Of a stretch of 31,498 nt of DNA, positions 1 to 7,853 are shown in pieces (the first letter of the stretch is position 1; every line of letters begins with the position of its first letter). The DNA lies in the IMG/VR virus record IMGVR_UViG_3300043015_000050, positions 1 through 31,498 of that record; one strand, given 5' to 3'. The translations under genes were made by a program, and so were the position numbers. The notes below the pieces were generated by a model. The model was not told the DNA's origin and made no database searches. It was given only the letters and a program-made list of their open reading frames with translations. Origin of the DNA: a virus.

Positions 1-127
1 CTTCTCCATTCTCATAATCAAAGTTAGTATAGTTTATTCTTGGTAAGTCTGTATCTGTTACATCTTGTACTAAACCTAATTCGTTTACTCTTGTAGCACT
101 TGAACCTCTTGTAAAGTCAAAGTCTGC
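1..127. repeat. 127-bp exact direct repeat, left copy
   Basis: Bases 1-127 are identical to 29265-29391, and the match breaks at base 128 (t against g). Both copies lie in the same reading frame of the fibre genes, over the conserved ATRVN region. The tract starts exactly at the window edge, which fits either a contig end at a repeat or a short patch of gene conversion. Confidence 0.95.
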
Positions 128-730
128 TTCTATTATTTCTTTTACGCTTACGTTATCTACTGTAGCAGATATTAAACCACCCGCAGAAGCTCCCGCCACC
201 CAAAAAGCACCATTTGTTGAAGTTGCAGTAAATTCCCCTTCAATTAATCCCTCTGTGTTAGATGTTGCTAAAACATATACCCCAAATATGTAAATACTAT
301 AAAAACCGCTTACATTGGATACATTTAAAGAGTATTTATATATTTTACCTACAACAGAAGTGCCTAACCCTTGTTGTAATCTTTGTAAATTAGGGACATT
401 GTTTGCATTAGCTTTTCCCCCACTAATACTCCAACCCGTTCCTTTAGACCAATCACTATCCGTATCAAACGTACCATTAGTAACTAATTCACTACCAAAA
501 GTTTTAGCGGGTTTAACACTATTCAAAACACCATCTTCATAAGCAGTAGGGGTTAGTATAATACTTGGTTTTGTGCCTACTCCGTTTAAGAGCTGGTCTG
601 TAACCCAACTGTTCTCGTACTCACTTGCTCTTTTATATAATTCATTTGTTAAGTCAGCGTTTAAGTAAATGTTCCCCCATTGTTCGTTAGGGTTTCCCCA
701 TTCGCTTCTGTGATATATTTCTTGTGCCAT
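1..730 (-). CDS. Tail fibre / receptor-binding protein, copy A (3' end cut by window edge)
   Basis: The ATG is at 730-728, directly after the stop of the upstream fibre gene, and the frame runs off the left edge after 243 codons. Residues 1 to about 80 (from MAQEIYHRSEW) nearly match the gene at 28195-30006. A segment that looks like a carbohydrate-binding beta domain follows (about residues 83-200, beginning near GTFDTDSDWSKG) and is unrelated in sequence to the matching part of copy B. The last stretch (DFDFTRGSSATRVNELG and onward) is again identical to copy B. The ATRVN...PRI motif recurs in tail proteins of marine phages. By inference it is a host-binding fibre at the tail tip. The C-terminus, including any LamG domain, is not visible here. 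Confidence 0.7.
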   Translation of the reverse strand, partial: MAQEIYHRSEWGNPNEQWGNIYLNADLTNELYKRASEYENSWVTDQLLNGVGTKPSIILTPTAYEDGVLNSVKPAKTFGSELVTNGTFDTDSDWSKGTGWSISGGKANANNVPNLQRLQQGLGTSVVGKIYKYSLNVSNVSGFYSIYIFGVYVLATSNTEGLIEGEFTATSTNGAFWVAGASAGGLISATVDNVSVKEIIEADFDFTRGSSATRVNELGLVQDVTDTDLPRINYTNFDYENGE

Positions 731-1981
731 TTATAGTGTTGTTAATTCTATTGCTTCTGCTTCTGTTAATACTCTATCGTAAACTCTTGTATCATAAACT
801 TTGCCCTCAAAAAATGCAGCAGTTCCATCTCTATTCGCAAAATCTAATCTTGTAAAATTTAATGGTACACTACCGCTTGTATCTGTGTGTACTAAACTAC
901 CATTGATAAATACTTTAAATTCATTTTCTTTAAATGTTAAAGCAACTTTATTTCTTTGTGCATCTAAAATTGTTTGTGTCGTATCTAAAGATACACCACT
1001 ATCGCTTGAAACATATATTCTTAATTGATAACCATTTGCTTTGTATATAAAAGCTATTTTGTTTGCATCAGTTCCATCACTTAATCCTATATGGGTTTCT
1101 GTTCCTTCAAAATTAGTAGCATCTACAAAAAAAGTTCCCTCTGAAATATTAAACAAATCACCATCCCCACCATTTAAACACTCATCTTTTAATCTTGTGA
1201 CTGTACTTCCTTCTGTTTTTATATAGCTTGTAGGGTAACCCTCTTCCACTTGAACACCCCATACATAAGCATACGCACTATCGGAAGTATCTGAAGCATC
1301 AACAGTCCCATCCGTAGCTCTTGGGCTAAAAAGCGTTGAAACAGTAGAACTAGCATCAGTATTAAAAGTAGCTGATATTCTTACCCATCCATTACCGTAA
1401 TCTTCAACAGAAGAGCCTACAACAGTGAAATCACTACCAGCTACGCTTGTTGTTAGTGTGTTTGTACTAAATTGATATTTTACTTCGCCTCTGTTTGGAT
1501 AGCTTCCTTGTTGTCTTATAGCAAAGAAATCTCCCTCGCCTTTTTTAACAAACATAGAAGTAGTTATGTCTAATTCTGCTGATGCTGATTTACTTGCGCT
1601 ATCAATAACATAATTTGCAACAGTTGAAGTTCTTTGTACTTTGTCAGCAGTATATTCTCCACTTGGTGCTATTGTTTGATCTGCAGTTACAGTTGTACTA
1701 ACTTTACTCCATACTGCATTATCTATTTGCTCTGAATAAAATTGTCTATTAACCCTCTGCGGTTCTAAAAGTAAACTTGGACAGTCGCTATTTAACCAAT
1801 CTAATCTCGGTATATCATCAGTAACTTCCTCAATAAGACCATCCTTGCGTACTCTTGTAGCCTCTCCAGTTCTTGAAAATGTAAAATCCCCACTGCCATC
1901 ATTTGGTAAAATAGAGTATACAGTAGGATTAGTTCCTCCTTTATATCCGCTTGGTATTAATGCTAGTTTAGGATTTGTCAT
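731..1981 (-). CDS. Tail fibre-like protein with C-terminal LamG-type domain, copy A
   Basis: 416 aa. The N-terminus (MTNPKLALIPSGYKGG) leads into an ATRVRKDGLIEE...PRLDWLNSDCPSLLLEPQRVN region (about 40-82) typical of marine phage tail proteins. Then comes a beta-rich, carbohydrate-binding-like region (about 83-260) ending in VWGVQVEEGYPTSYI, and a concanavalin/LamG-like domain (about 272-416) with the usual ending FEGKVYDTRVYDRVLTEAE. The paralogue at 30008-30937 shares the first two parts, partly at identical DNA level, but lacks the LamG domain. The start overlaps the stop of a Lys-rich peptide gene by ATGA. The likely role is host receptor binding at the tail tip; this is inferred from domain type and position. 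Confidence 0.75.
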   Translation of the reverse strand: MTNPKLALIPSGYKGGTNPTVYSILPNDGSGDFTFSRTGEATRVRKDGLIEEVTDDIPRLDWLNSDCPSLLLEPQRVNRQFYSEQIDNAVWSKVSTTVTADQTIAPSGEYTADKVQRTSTVANYVIDSASKSASAELDITTSMFVKKGEGDFFAIRQQGSYPNRGEVKYQFSTNTLTTSVAGSDFTVVGSSVEDYGNGWVRISATFNTDASSTVSTLFSPRATDGTVDASDTSDSAYAYVWGVQVEEGYPTSYIKTEGSTVTRLKDECLNGGDGDLFNISEGTFFVDATNFEGTETHIGLSDGTDANKIAFIYKANGYQLRIYVSSDSGVSLDTTQTILDAQRNKVALTFKENEFKVFINGSLVHTDTSGSVPLNFTRLDFANRDGTAAFFEGKVYDTRVYDRVLTEAEAIELTTL

Positions 1982-2052
1982 TTCTTATTTTTTTTCTTTT
2001 TAAGATACTTAATGATCTTATTAAGATTCTCTTTCTTTATTTTATATTCCAT
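1978..2052 (-). CDS. Lys-rich 24-aa peptide, copy A
   Basis: A 24-codon ORF (begins MEYKIKKENLNK) between adaptor and fibre genes, joined to the fibre gene by an ATGA overlap. A longer relative with the same pattern (M-x-Y-K-x-K...N-L-N-K) sits in the same place in the right-hand module (30934-31044). That conservation of place, overlap and sequence is the reason to believe it is translated. The function is unknown. It is strongly basic, with a run of lysines at the C-terminus. Confidence 0.55.
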   Translation of the reverse strand: MEYKIKKENLNKIIKYLKKKKNKK

Positions 2053-2053
2053 A

Positions 2054-2554
2054 TTAAAGCACCCAACCTACCCAATTAGCCTCCTTATCTGGGTACATAT
2101 CGTCATTTTGATTCGAATTGTACTCTGGAAACAAACTGCTGTTAAAACTCATATAGTCTACAAATCTTCTAGTATAGAAGTCTGCAAAATTTCTATGCCT
2201 CTGTACTAAAAAGTCTACCTCTTCTTTTGTAGCGTTTTGGCTATTCTCAGAAGTATGCTTCATTAGCCCTCCATTCTTTAACTCAAAGCTACTAAAAGGC
2301 AAATAATCTACCATAGCGAAGTGTATAAGCATTGGCTGTATATATTCATTTACTATGTTTAGATAGTTTCCGCTTAAGGTATTAGAAGCTATATCATTAG
2401 TAATCTTATCGTATAGTTTTGTCCCTAAGTAGTTCTGAACGTGCATAGTTTGAGCAAGTTTAATAAAGTATATAAACTTATCTGTATCCACTCCACCATC
2501 AATAATACTGTTTTTAACAATATCAGACCTTTTTATAAATAGTACTGTAGCCAT
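2054..2554 (-). CDS. Head-tail adaptor/connector-like protein, copy A
   Basis: 166 aa, mostly helical, directly after the portal gene. That is the usual place for a head-tail connector of the gp6/DUF6712 sort in Bacteroidota phages; the family name is from memory and not tested. Recognisable stretches are IIDGGVDTDKF, NYLGTKLYDKI, TLSGNYL and a C-terminal LFPEYNSN...GWVL. The right-edge ORF 31044-31498 is a homologue with about half of its residues identical and the same C-terminal GWVL. It would act at the portal vertex as part of the neck. Family assignment is moderate; its being a virion structural protein is likely from context. Confidence 0.6.
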   Translation of the reverse strand: MATVLFIKRSDIVKNSIIDGGVDTDKFIYFIKLAQTMHVQNYLGTKLYDKITNDIASNTLSGNYLNIVNEYIQPMLIHFAMVDYLPFSSFELKNGGLMKHTSENSQNATKEEVDFLVQRHRNFADFYTRRFVDYMSFNSSLFPEYNSNQNDDMYPDKEANWVGWVL

Positions 2555-2555
2555 A

Positions 2556-4376
2556 TTATTTTCTCCAATAGTTGTTTTTAGCAGAGGCTATCTGTGCGAC
2601 CTCTGGCTCGTTTGTTTCTATTCTCGCTTCACTTCTTAGACTAGGATCTAATTCCATAATCTTAGCTCTAGCTTCTGATACAGATATTCTCTTATTGTTC
2701 TTTCTTAAATACGTTTGTCGCATCCAGTAGTGTGAGCAATTAACCCCACCTTTGTATAGCCATACATTATAGTTGTCAGCACCATCTAAACCAAAGCCCT
2801 CATTAACATTGTTAGCGTTTCCGTTATAGTTAGGATCAGAGCTATCTAAATCCTCTTTTCTATACACTTTATTAGATGACATCATTTTCTGACAAAAGTC
2901 TCTACTAGCTCCAGCAGTACTTCTACCAGCAGTATAAACGTATCTCACCTTTAATATGCTTGTATCTTGCTCACTTACTTTGTTAGGGCTACTAGATACT
3001 GCACTAGCGAAGTTTAGTGTTTTATGTATAAGGTCATCATACTCATTAGCTGGTCTCTCATCAATCAGCTCGTAGTCAGACAAATCCTCATCCTCTATAT
3101 TCATAAGAGCATCGTATAAATCCTCTTTCATTTTATCCATATCCTCTAAAGGTACACAGTTAGGGACTTCTTTACCATCCTTAATCTTTGTTCCTATCTG
3201 CTCGTATCCATCCCAGCAAGGAGATTTTAAGTGTGTATTTAACTTCTGCCCAGTCTCCTCTTCTACTTGCTCTTTAGTCATAGCATTCTCTAAGTCTACA
3301 AATTCTAAAGGCTGAAGCGTTTTAAAGTACAAATTAAGCACTATCTCGTTAAAGGCTAGTATATCATCAAAGGCATTGATTAAAAGCTCTTGAAAGGGCT
3401 TAATTACAGTGTTATCCATTAAAATACTAGCTGTGCGAAGCTCATCCGCATTATTCCCTAGTCCAGTACTGTCTTTAATACCTAATAACATAGGGCTGAT
3501 AATTCTATGAGATACCATTACTTTGGATTGACTCTCCTCACTAAGAAACTGATACTGTTGATGTGCATCACTAAGTTGCACTGGCTCTATAGATGCTTCA
3601 TTCTCTTTGCCATCATTAAAAGCTAAAATAAACTTTCCACTATTGCTAGTACCAGAGAATTTGTCTCTTATCTTTCTCTCTATCATTTCTTGAGTCTCCT
3701 CATCTGGGACTCCATTATTAAACGAAATCATCATAGAAGGACTGAGTCCGTTCTGGATATTGTTTAGGTGATAGTTAGCTATTTCGCTTTCAAGCTCTGC
3801 ATACTGTAAACCCCCTTGATAGTCTACTGGAGAATAGTAATAAAATCCAGCTCTATAAGGTTTTACACAGTATATCTCTATCGCATCATTTGAAGTACCA
3901 AAAGCACTAAATCTCTCTGGCTGCTCATTAGGCTTTATATCATCCCAATCAGCCATATAAAAATAAGAGTCTATTTCTCCATCCTCATTAGCTTTACCTA
4001 CTCTAAGAGTCTCTATAGGGAAGTGAGCTATCTCTACTATTTTAGTGTGATTAGAGTTGTATATAACTTGCATCGCACACTGTCCCATAAGCTTTAAGTC
4101 ATAAGCTAATTTTCTAACACAGCTATCTTTAAATAAAGACTTCATTTGTGCATACTCATTAGGTTTCTGACTATTGTCTGTGGCATCTAAACCTCTACCA
4201 AAAATCATTTGACTAATTCCGTTTACCGCAGCATTGTTAGTCGGAGAAGCATTATACATATCAATCAAATACTGATAGTAGTTATTATCATCCCCATACG
4301 CTACCCACTCTTTATTCTTAAACTCCTTAACCTCTGGAGTAGTGTAGGTATTCAAATTTACTATTCTTATACTCAT
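2556..4376 (-). CDS. Portal protein with fused C-terminal minor-head-like domain
   Basis: 606 aa. Residues about 20-365 look like a portal of the PBSX/HK97 type: FGRGLD at 59-64, the stretch LMGQCAMQVIYN near 96-107, and a helix-rich C-terminal clip/stem part with SHRIISPMLLGIKDSTGLGNNADELRTA at 289-316. Residues about 383-408 carry SPCWDGYEQIG...KEVPNCVP. Residues about 476-560 carry RYVYTAGRSTAGASRDFCQKM...YKGGVNCSHYWMRQ, which resembles the C-terminal part of Mu gpF-like minor head proteins. The fusion would place a head-morphogenesis domain on the portal. The portal forms the DNA channel and docks the terminase. It overlaps the upstream gene by ATGA. The portal call is strong; the C-terminal domain identity is tentative. 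Confidence 0.85.
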   Translation of the reverse strand: MSIRIVNLNTYTTPEVKEFKNKEWVAYGDDNNYYQYLIDMYNASPTNNAAVNGISQMIFGRGLDATDNSQKPNEYAQMKSLFKDSCVRKLAYDLKLMGQCAMQVIYNSNHTKIVEIAHFPIETLRVGKANEDGEIDSYFYMADWDDIKPNEQPERFSAFGTSNDAIEIYCVKPYRAGFYYYSPVDYQGGLQYAELESEIANYHLNNIQNGLSPSMMISFNNGVPDEETQEMIERKIRDKFSGTSNSGKFILAFNDGKENEASIEPVQLSDAHQQYQFLSEESQSKVMVSHRIISPMLLGIKDSTGLGNNADELRTASILMDNTVIKPFQELLINAFDDILAFNEIVLNLYFKTLQPLEFVDLENAMTKEQVEEETGQKLNTHLKSPCWDGYEQIGTKIKDGKEVPNCVPLEDMDKMKEDLYDALMNIEDEDLSDYELIDERPANEYDDLIHKTLNFASAVSSSPNKVSEQDTSILKVRYVYTAGRSTAGASRDFCQKMMSSNKVYRKEDLDSSDPNYNGNANNVNEGFGLDGADNYNVWLYKGGVNCSHYWMRQTYLRKNNKRISVSEARAKIMELDPSLRSEARIETNEPEVAQIASAKNNYWRK

Positions 4377-4723
4377 ATTATTATATAATCGTTATCGTAA
4401 CTATCCTCTGTAGTGTACTCATTTTCATTTATATCGTAGTAATCATTGCTAGACTGGTTAATAGTCTGATCAGTGCAGAACACTTTGTCTTTGTATATAA
4501 CCGCTCCATTTAACAACACATCCATAGTGTAGTAAACATCTTTCTTTAATGTACCAAATACAGCCTCAAAACTCATATAATCGTGGTCTGTAGATGCTGT
4601 AGCTGAAACAGTTACCACACCTCTAGTACTTTCGTTAGTCAGTTTTACTTGTATCTGACCATCTATATATTGTCTAGGTATTACCTTAAAGGTTTTTGTA
4701 CCACTAGTCCCTATAATCTTCAT
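4373..4723 (-). CDS. Conserved phage protein of the head/tail region, unknown function
   Basis: 116 aa. The N-terminal two thirds look like a small beta-sandwich (GTSGTKTFKVIPRQY...VSATASTDHDYMSFEAVF). The C-terminus is acidic and Tyr/Asn/Asp-rich (NDYYDINENEYTTEDSYDNDY). It lies between the tail tube and portal genes and overlaps the portal start by ATGA, so it is probably translationally coupled to the portal. A terminator precedes it and the TACGTTATATTA motif lies 3 nt upstream of its start. A structural or neck role is inferred from position only. Confidence 0.65.
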   Translation of the reverse strand: MKIIGTSGTKTFKVIPRQYIDGQIQVKLTNESTRGVVTVSATASTDHDYMSFEAVFGTLKKDVYYTMDVLLNGAVIYKDKVFCTDQTINQSSNDYYDINENEYTTEDSYDNDYIII

Positions 4724-4725
4724 AC

Positions 4726-4737
4726 TAATATAACGTA
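4726..4737 (-). promoter_or_regulatory. Recurring motif TACGTTATATTA before a late gene
   Basis: On the minus strand TACGTTATATTA ends 3 nt before the ATG at 4723. The same 12-mer occurs at 17336-17347, with near copies at 8305-8316, 18876-18886 and 9899-9911, all just upstream of start codons. Here a terminator (4758-4788) lies immediately upstream, so a new transcript or regulated read-through is needed, which favours a transcription signal. A translation-enhancer role is the alternative. Confidence 0.45.
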
Positions 4738-4757
4738 GTATTACTAACTTTTGTGTA

Positions 4758-4788
4758 AAAAAAAAGCTACCCCTAAGGATAGCCTTTT
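4758..4788 (-). terminator. Rho-independent terminator after the tail tube gene
   Basis: Read on the minus strand: AGGCTATCC, loop TTAG, GGGTAGCT, then a run of T. The stem has eight to nine pairs including G-T wobbles. It lies between the tail tube stop (4805) and the next gene, so it would lower expression of portal and adaptor relative to the tail tube. Confidence 0.8.
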
Positions 4789-4804
4789 ATAAACCATTTA
4801 ATTA

Positions 4805-5326
4805 TTATGGATTTATTTTAGAAGCACTAATTTCAGCCTCAAAAGCTGTAGCATCTACAAAGTATGCTGGTAGTGTTTCTTGAGCAGCCATAGTCAAAGT
4901 AAAGCCACTTAAGTCAGCCATTCCAGCTCCAGTTACAATAGTCCCCCCAGAACAATCTGCTCCGTGAGATGCACCTACCATAAGATAGTTTCCATTATAA
5001 TCCTTAATCACAACGTGAGGTCTAGCCTTTACCAAAAGGATTAATTCCTCTTGCGTTGCTTTATCTAATTTAGTCAAAGTCAAATTAAGAGTCTGCTCAT
5101 AAAAAGCAGTCCCATTCTCACGAGAAGCTGTGATAGTTTGCTCTAAGCTAGAGTTTCCTTTTACATCAAACTCAAAGAAATCTGGAGTACCACCGAAAGC
5201 AGTAACTTCTCCAGCAGTAACTGTCAAAGTCCCCATAGTCCCAAAGTCTGCAAAGTAAACCGCTTGAATACCACCAACGCTATCCTTGCAAGGTACTGAC
5301 CGACCAGTTGTTAAATTACAAGCCAT
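4805..5326 (-). CDS. Major tail (tube) protein
   Basis: 173 aa from the ATG at 5326 (MACNLTTGRSVPCKDSVGG). The frame is open up to 5377 and would add 17 residues (MGWNSLTYPFSLKKNNN), but that extension is encoded inside a terminator hairpin. The internal Met follows an A-rich, TAATAAT leader like other starts here, so 5326 is preferred. Features are an N-terminal Cys pair around GRSVPCKDS, a beta-rich body (GTLTVTAGEV; ASRENGTAFYEQTLNLTLTKLD) and a C-terminal VTGAGMADLSGFTLTMAAQE, consistent with tail tube folds. It follows the capsid gene and has its own terminator behind it, as expected for an abundant virion protein. Confidence 0.7.
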   Translation of the reverse strand: MACNLTTGRSVPCKDSVGGIQAVYFADFGTMGTLTVTAGEVTAFGGTPDFFEFDVKGNSSLEQTITASRENGTAFYEQTLNLTLTKLDKATQEELILLVKARPHVVIKDYNGNYLMVGASHGADCSGGTIVTGAGMADLSGFTLTMAAQETLPAYFVDATAFEAEISASKINP

Positions 5327-5346
5327 ATTATTATTTTTTTTTAAAG

Positions 5347-5383
5347 AAAAAGGGTAGGTAAGACTATTCCAACCCACCCCTTT
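5347..5383 (-). terminator. Rho-independent terminator after the capsid gene
   Basis: On the minus strand GGGTGGGT pairs with ACCTACCC (one G-T) around a 12-nt loop. The stem is extended by A-T pairs and followed by TTTTTCTTT. It lies in the short gap between the major capsid stop and the tail tube start. Incomplete termination here would give more capsid than tail tube transcript. Confidence 0.7.
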
Positions 5384-5404
5384 AATATGTTAATATTCTA
5401 TTTC

Positions 5405-6382
5405 TTAAGCTAGAGTCAATAGCACTAAATCGCTACCAATTCCATACTGTACACCAGCAGTGTATCGCATAATGACACGAACATTTTGATCTCCTAAAAT
5501 TTCGCTAGTGTCTACGAGCTTCACTTCTGTATGGTCTGACATCAAACCAGTTCCAAAGAACAAGTTAGAAGCTTCTCCAGCTACAATGTGATCTGTTGGC
5601 ATACCTGGAGCGTGTTGGATTTTAATCCCTTCAAACGCTAAAGCATTACCCATATTGTACCACTGTGATCCTTGATCATTAGTACCAGCAGCACCAAGAC
5701 CTTGAGCTCCAAATCCTCCTAAAGCTCTTACATAAGCTTGTAAAGCGATAGTCGGTAGGTAGATAGTTAAATCTTCCTTACCATATACAGCAGAAGGAAT
5801 AGCATCAACTACGTTTCCTAAAAGAGAAACGATGTTAGTAGAAGTGAAAGAAGTTTCAGATCCATTAGCAGCATCATTTACTGTTCCATCAGCAGCCATA
5901 AGAGTAGTGAAACCATCAAACTGACCATTAGTTCCATCTCCAGCACCACCCCATAGGTTTTGCTCAGTTTGCTCAGCTACTTTAGAAGCAACGTGACCGA
6001 TTAAGAAATCAGAAAACGCTGGAGGAAGAGAATCGTAAGCAGAATATCCCATCTGAATTGCTTCCCAGTCCTTACGAAAATCAGCCTTACACAAAACAAG
6101 GTTTACTTGCAACTCAGTAGGCTCAAGGATTCTTTCTGTTAGTGTTAAAGCATCAGCAGTCTCTGTGAAATCACAAGAAGCGTTAGCAACAATACCAGTA
6201 GAAGCGATTTTCTTGATAACTTCTTTGTATTTTACATTAGGTTTAATAGTGACAGCTCCATCGTTAAGAGTCTTACCACTTAAAAGTGCTGCAGCAATGT
6301 ACTTTCCAGCAAATTCTCCAGCATACGTTGAGGTAATAGTGTTTACACTACCATTACCAGCATAAAGATTAGTCTTTTTCAT
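5405..6382 (-). CDS. Major capsid protein (HK97-like fold expected)
   Basis: 325 aa. It lies directly after a scaffold-like gene and before the tail tube gene, and has strong gene-end signals. Sequence features fit a capsid protein: an N-terminal arm, a central part CKADFRKDWEAIQMGYSAYDS...FLIGHVASKVAEQTEQNLWGG (the region where the long spine helix is expected), then a Gly/Ala-rich A-domain-like part with TIYLPTIALQAYVRALGG. The C-terminal part is ILGDQNVRVIMRYTAGVQYGIGSDLVLLT. It would form the icosahedral shell. The separate scaffold-like gene agrees with the lack of a long delta domain. The fold is inferred, not tested. Confidence 0.85.
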   Translation of the reverse strand: MKKTNLYAGNGSVNTITSTYAGEFAGKYIAAALLSGKTLNDGAVTIKPNVKYKEVIKKIASTGIVANASCDFTETADALTLTERILEPTELQVNLVLCKADFRKDWEAIQMGYSAYDSLPPAFSDFLIGHVASKVAEQTEQNLWGGAGDGTNGQFDGFTTLMAADGTVNDAANGSETSFTSTNIVSLLGNVVDAIPSAVYGKEDLTIYLPTIALQAYVRALGGFGAQGLGAAGTNDQGSQWYNMGNALAFEGIKIQHAPGMPTDHIVAGEASNLFFGTGLMSDHTEVKLVDTSEILGDQNVRVIMRYTAGVQYGIGSDLVLLTLA

Positions 6383-6390
6383 TTCTTTTA

Positions 6391-6960
6391 TTATTTATTT
6401 AATTGTCTTAATACTCTATCTAGAGTAGTTTCGTTTCTGTTTTGAGAGAATTTTACCTCTTGTTTTTTAGAGGCTCTTCTTTCTGGGCTATGCTTGAATT
6501 TTTTAGACATCTCCTCTTTTTTCTCTTCTTTTTTTCCGTAAGAATCATCAAACTTTTTCTTAAGCTCTTTTAACTCTTCCTTTACTTCCTCAATAGCTGG
6601 TGCAACTACATCAACTACTGCTTGTACGATAGCTTCCACTTCTGGAGCTACTTCTTCTGGTACTTCAGTTTCGATAACTTCTTCTTCAGCTTCTACTACT
6701 ACTTCTTCTGCTGGTGCTTCGGCTTCTCCAATAGAAGCAATAACTCCCTCTTCCTCTACAACTAGGGATCTTCCATCCTCTAGCTTGTATTCTCCGATTG
6801 GAAGTGCTACACGCTCATCCTCAGTAACAATAAAAACAGACTGACCAGCCTCAAAAGACTCAGCTTCGATAACTGTACCATTGTCTAAAGTCTGTTGAGC
6901 TAACTTTACGTTAGTATTCAATAGAGCTTTAATCTTAGATAACATTTCTGTCGTTTTCAT
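6391..6960 (-). CDS. Scaffold-like, acidic coiled-coil protein
   Basis: 189 aa. Residues about 1-80 look like a small compact domain (LDNGTVIEAESFEAGQSVFI; IGEYKLEDGRSLVVEEEG). A long low-complexity Glu/Val/Ala segment follows (about 80-135), then a Lys/Glu helix (EEVKEELKELKKKF) and a basic C-terminus ending TTLDRVLRQLNK. An acidic helical middle with a basic C-terminal helix is typical of scaffolding proteins that bind the capsid protein inside the procapsid. It lies 8 nt upstream of the capsid gene, supporting that role. It may be cleaved by the protease encoded at 8992-9897. The role is inferred from composition and position. Confidence 0.6.
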   Translation of the reverse strand: MKTTEMLSKIKALLNTNVKLAQQTLDNGTVIEAESFEAGQSVFIVTEDERVALPIGEYKLEDGRSLVVEEEGVIASIGEAEAPAEEVVVEAEEEVIETEVPEEVAPEVEAIVQAVVDVVAPAIEEVKEELKELKKKFDDSYGKKEEKKEEMSKKFKHSPERRASKKQEVKFSQNRNETTLDRVLRQLNK

Positions 6961-6983
6961 ATATATTTATTTATTAATTAATA

Positions 6984-7397
6984 TTAAGACCAGTCTCTAA
7001 ACTGCATCTCATTTCTTTTATACTGATCATCAGCCTCTTTAACAGACTCTATTAGCTCTAAGTGAGCATCATAAGTATCATAAACATCATTAGGATCTAA
7101 ACCAAGCTCTTCTGCTTTTACTCTAATCTCTTCTAGTAACTGCATATCTCCCTCTACATCTTCAAATCTAACTACTGTACTTCCATTATGAGTATATTCA
7201 TCATTTAACTTTATCCACGCTTGACGATACTCTTCAAAAGCCTCATCGTGCCACTCATAAGCCAAATAACTTAATAATCCAGCTTGATCATCTAAATATT
7301 GGTAGTCATAATTAAAGTTATCTATTAAGCCTAGCTTAACTTGTTTCTTAGGCATCCCTTTAGCTATCTTGCTAAATACTGTTTTCTTTGTGTTCAT
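6984..7397 (-). CDS. Paralogous head-region protein 3 (unknown function)
   Basis: 137 aa, probably helical. It is a clear paralogue of the next gene upstream (7401-7847). Both begin MNTKxTVFS, share LGL...Y-Q/E-YL near 25-40, a conserved KAEELGLD...VY segment and the ending QFRD. It lies just before the scaffold-like gene, so an assembly or minor virion role is likely. The genes in this cluster are separated by only 3-6 nt and are probably one transcript. Confidence 0.6.
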   Translation of the reverse strand: MNTKKTVFSKIAKGMPKKQVKLGLIDNFNYDYQYLDDQAGLLSYLAYEWHDEAFEEYRQAWIKLNDEYTHNGSTVVRFEDVEGDMQLLEEIRVKAEELGLDPNDVYDTYDAHLELIESVKEADDQYKRNEMQFRDWS

Positions 7398-7400
7398 AGT

Positions 7401-7847
7401 TTATACGCTTTTACTTGCGTCTCTAAATTGTTGTTGTTGCATAATGAAACGCTGCTCTAGTTCTGCTAGATAGTCTATTTCTCTTATGTGTTCTTCATAG
7501 TTTGGATAAACTTCTGAAACATCTAATCCTAGTTCCTCAGCTTTTTCTTTAATCTGCATTAGCTTATCTTTATCATTAGCCAAATCCTCTGGGCTTAAAA
7601 AAGTCTCACTGTTTTGAAAATATACAGAATAAATCTCTCTACTTATTTCAAACCATACATCAAACTTCTCGTCAAACCACTCATCTACAGAATAAGATAA
7701 ACGACCTACCTCTTCTTGTAAGTAGTCAAATTCGTAGTCTAGCTCATTTACTAAGCCTAACTCTAATTTTTTTTCTGCTTTTAGCTTCAGCTCTCTATGC
7801 TTATCTGCATCAAACAGCCTACTGAATACTGTATTTTTAGTGTTCAT
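7401..7847 (-). CDS. Paralogous head-region protein 2 (unknown function)
   Basis: 148 aa, helical and acidic. It is paralogous to 6984-7397 (MNTKNTVFSRL start, KEKAEELGLDVSEVYPNYE, QQQQFRDAS end) and shares the same general design with 7854-8291. Tandem duplication followed by divergence is the simplest origin. No known domain is recognised. It sits between the protease and scaffold genes, pointing to capsid assembly or an internal virion protein. Confidence 0.6.
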   Translation of the reverse strand: MNTKNTVFSRLFDADKHRELKLKAEKKLELGLVNELDYEFDYLQEEVGRLSYSVDEWFDEKFDVWFEISREIYSVYFQNSETFLSPEDLANDKDKLMQIKEKAEELGLDVSEVYPNYEEHIREIDYLAELEQRFIMQQQQFRDASKSV

Positions 7848-7853
7848 ATTATA

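Noticed and set aside
5327-5377. Longer start of the tail tube gene at 5377
   Set aside because: The extra 17 codons fall in a terminator hairpin, and the internal ATG at 5326 has the usual A/T-rich leader.
7200-7220. DnaA box-like TTATCCACG
   Set aside because: A single occurrence inside a coding sequence far from the likely control regions; no cluster.
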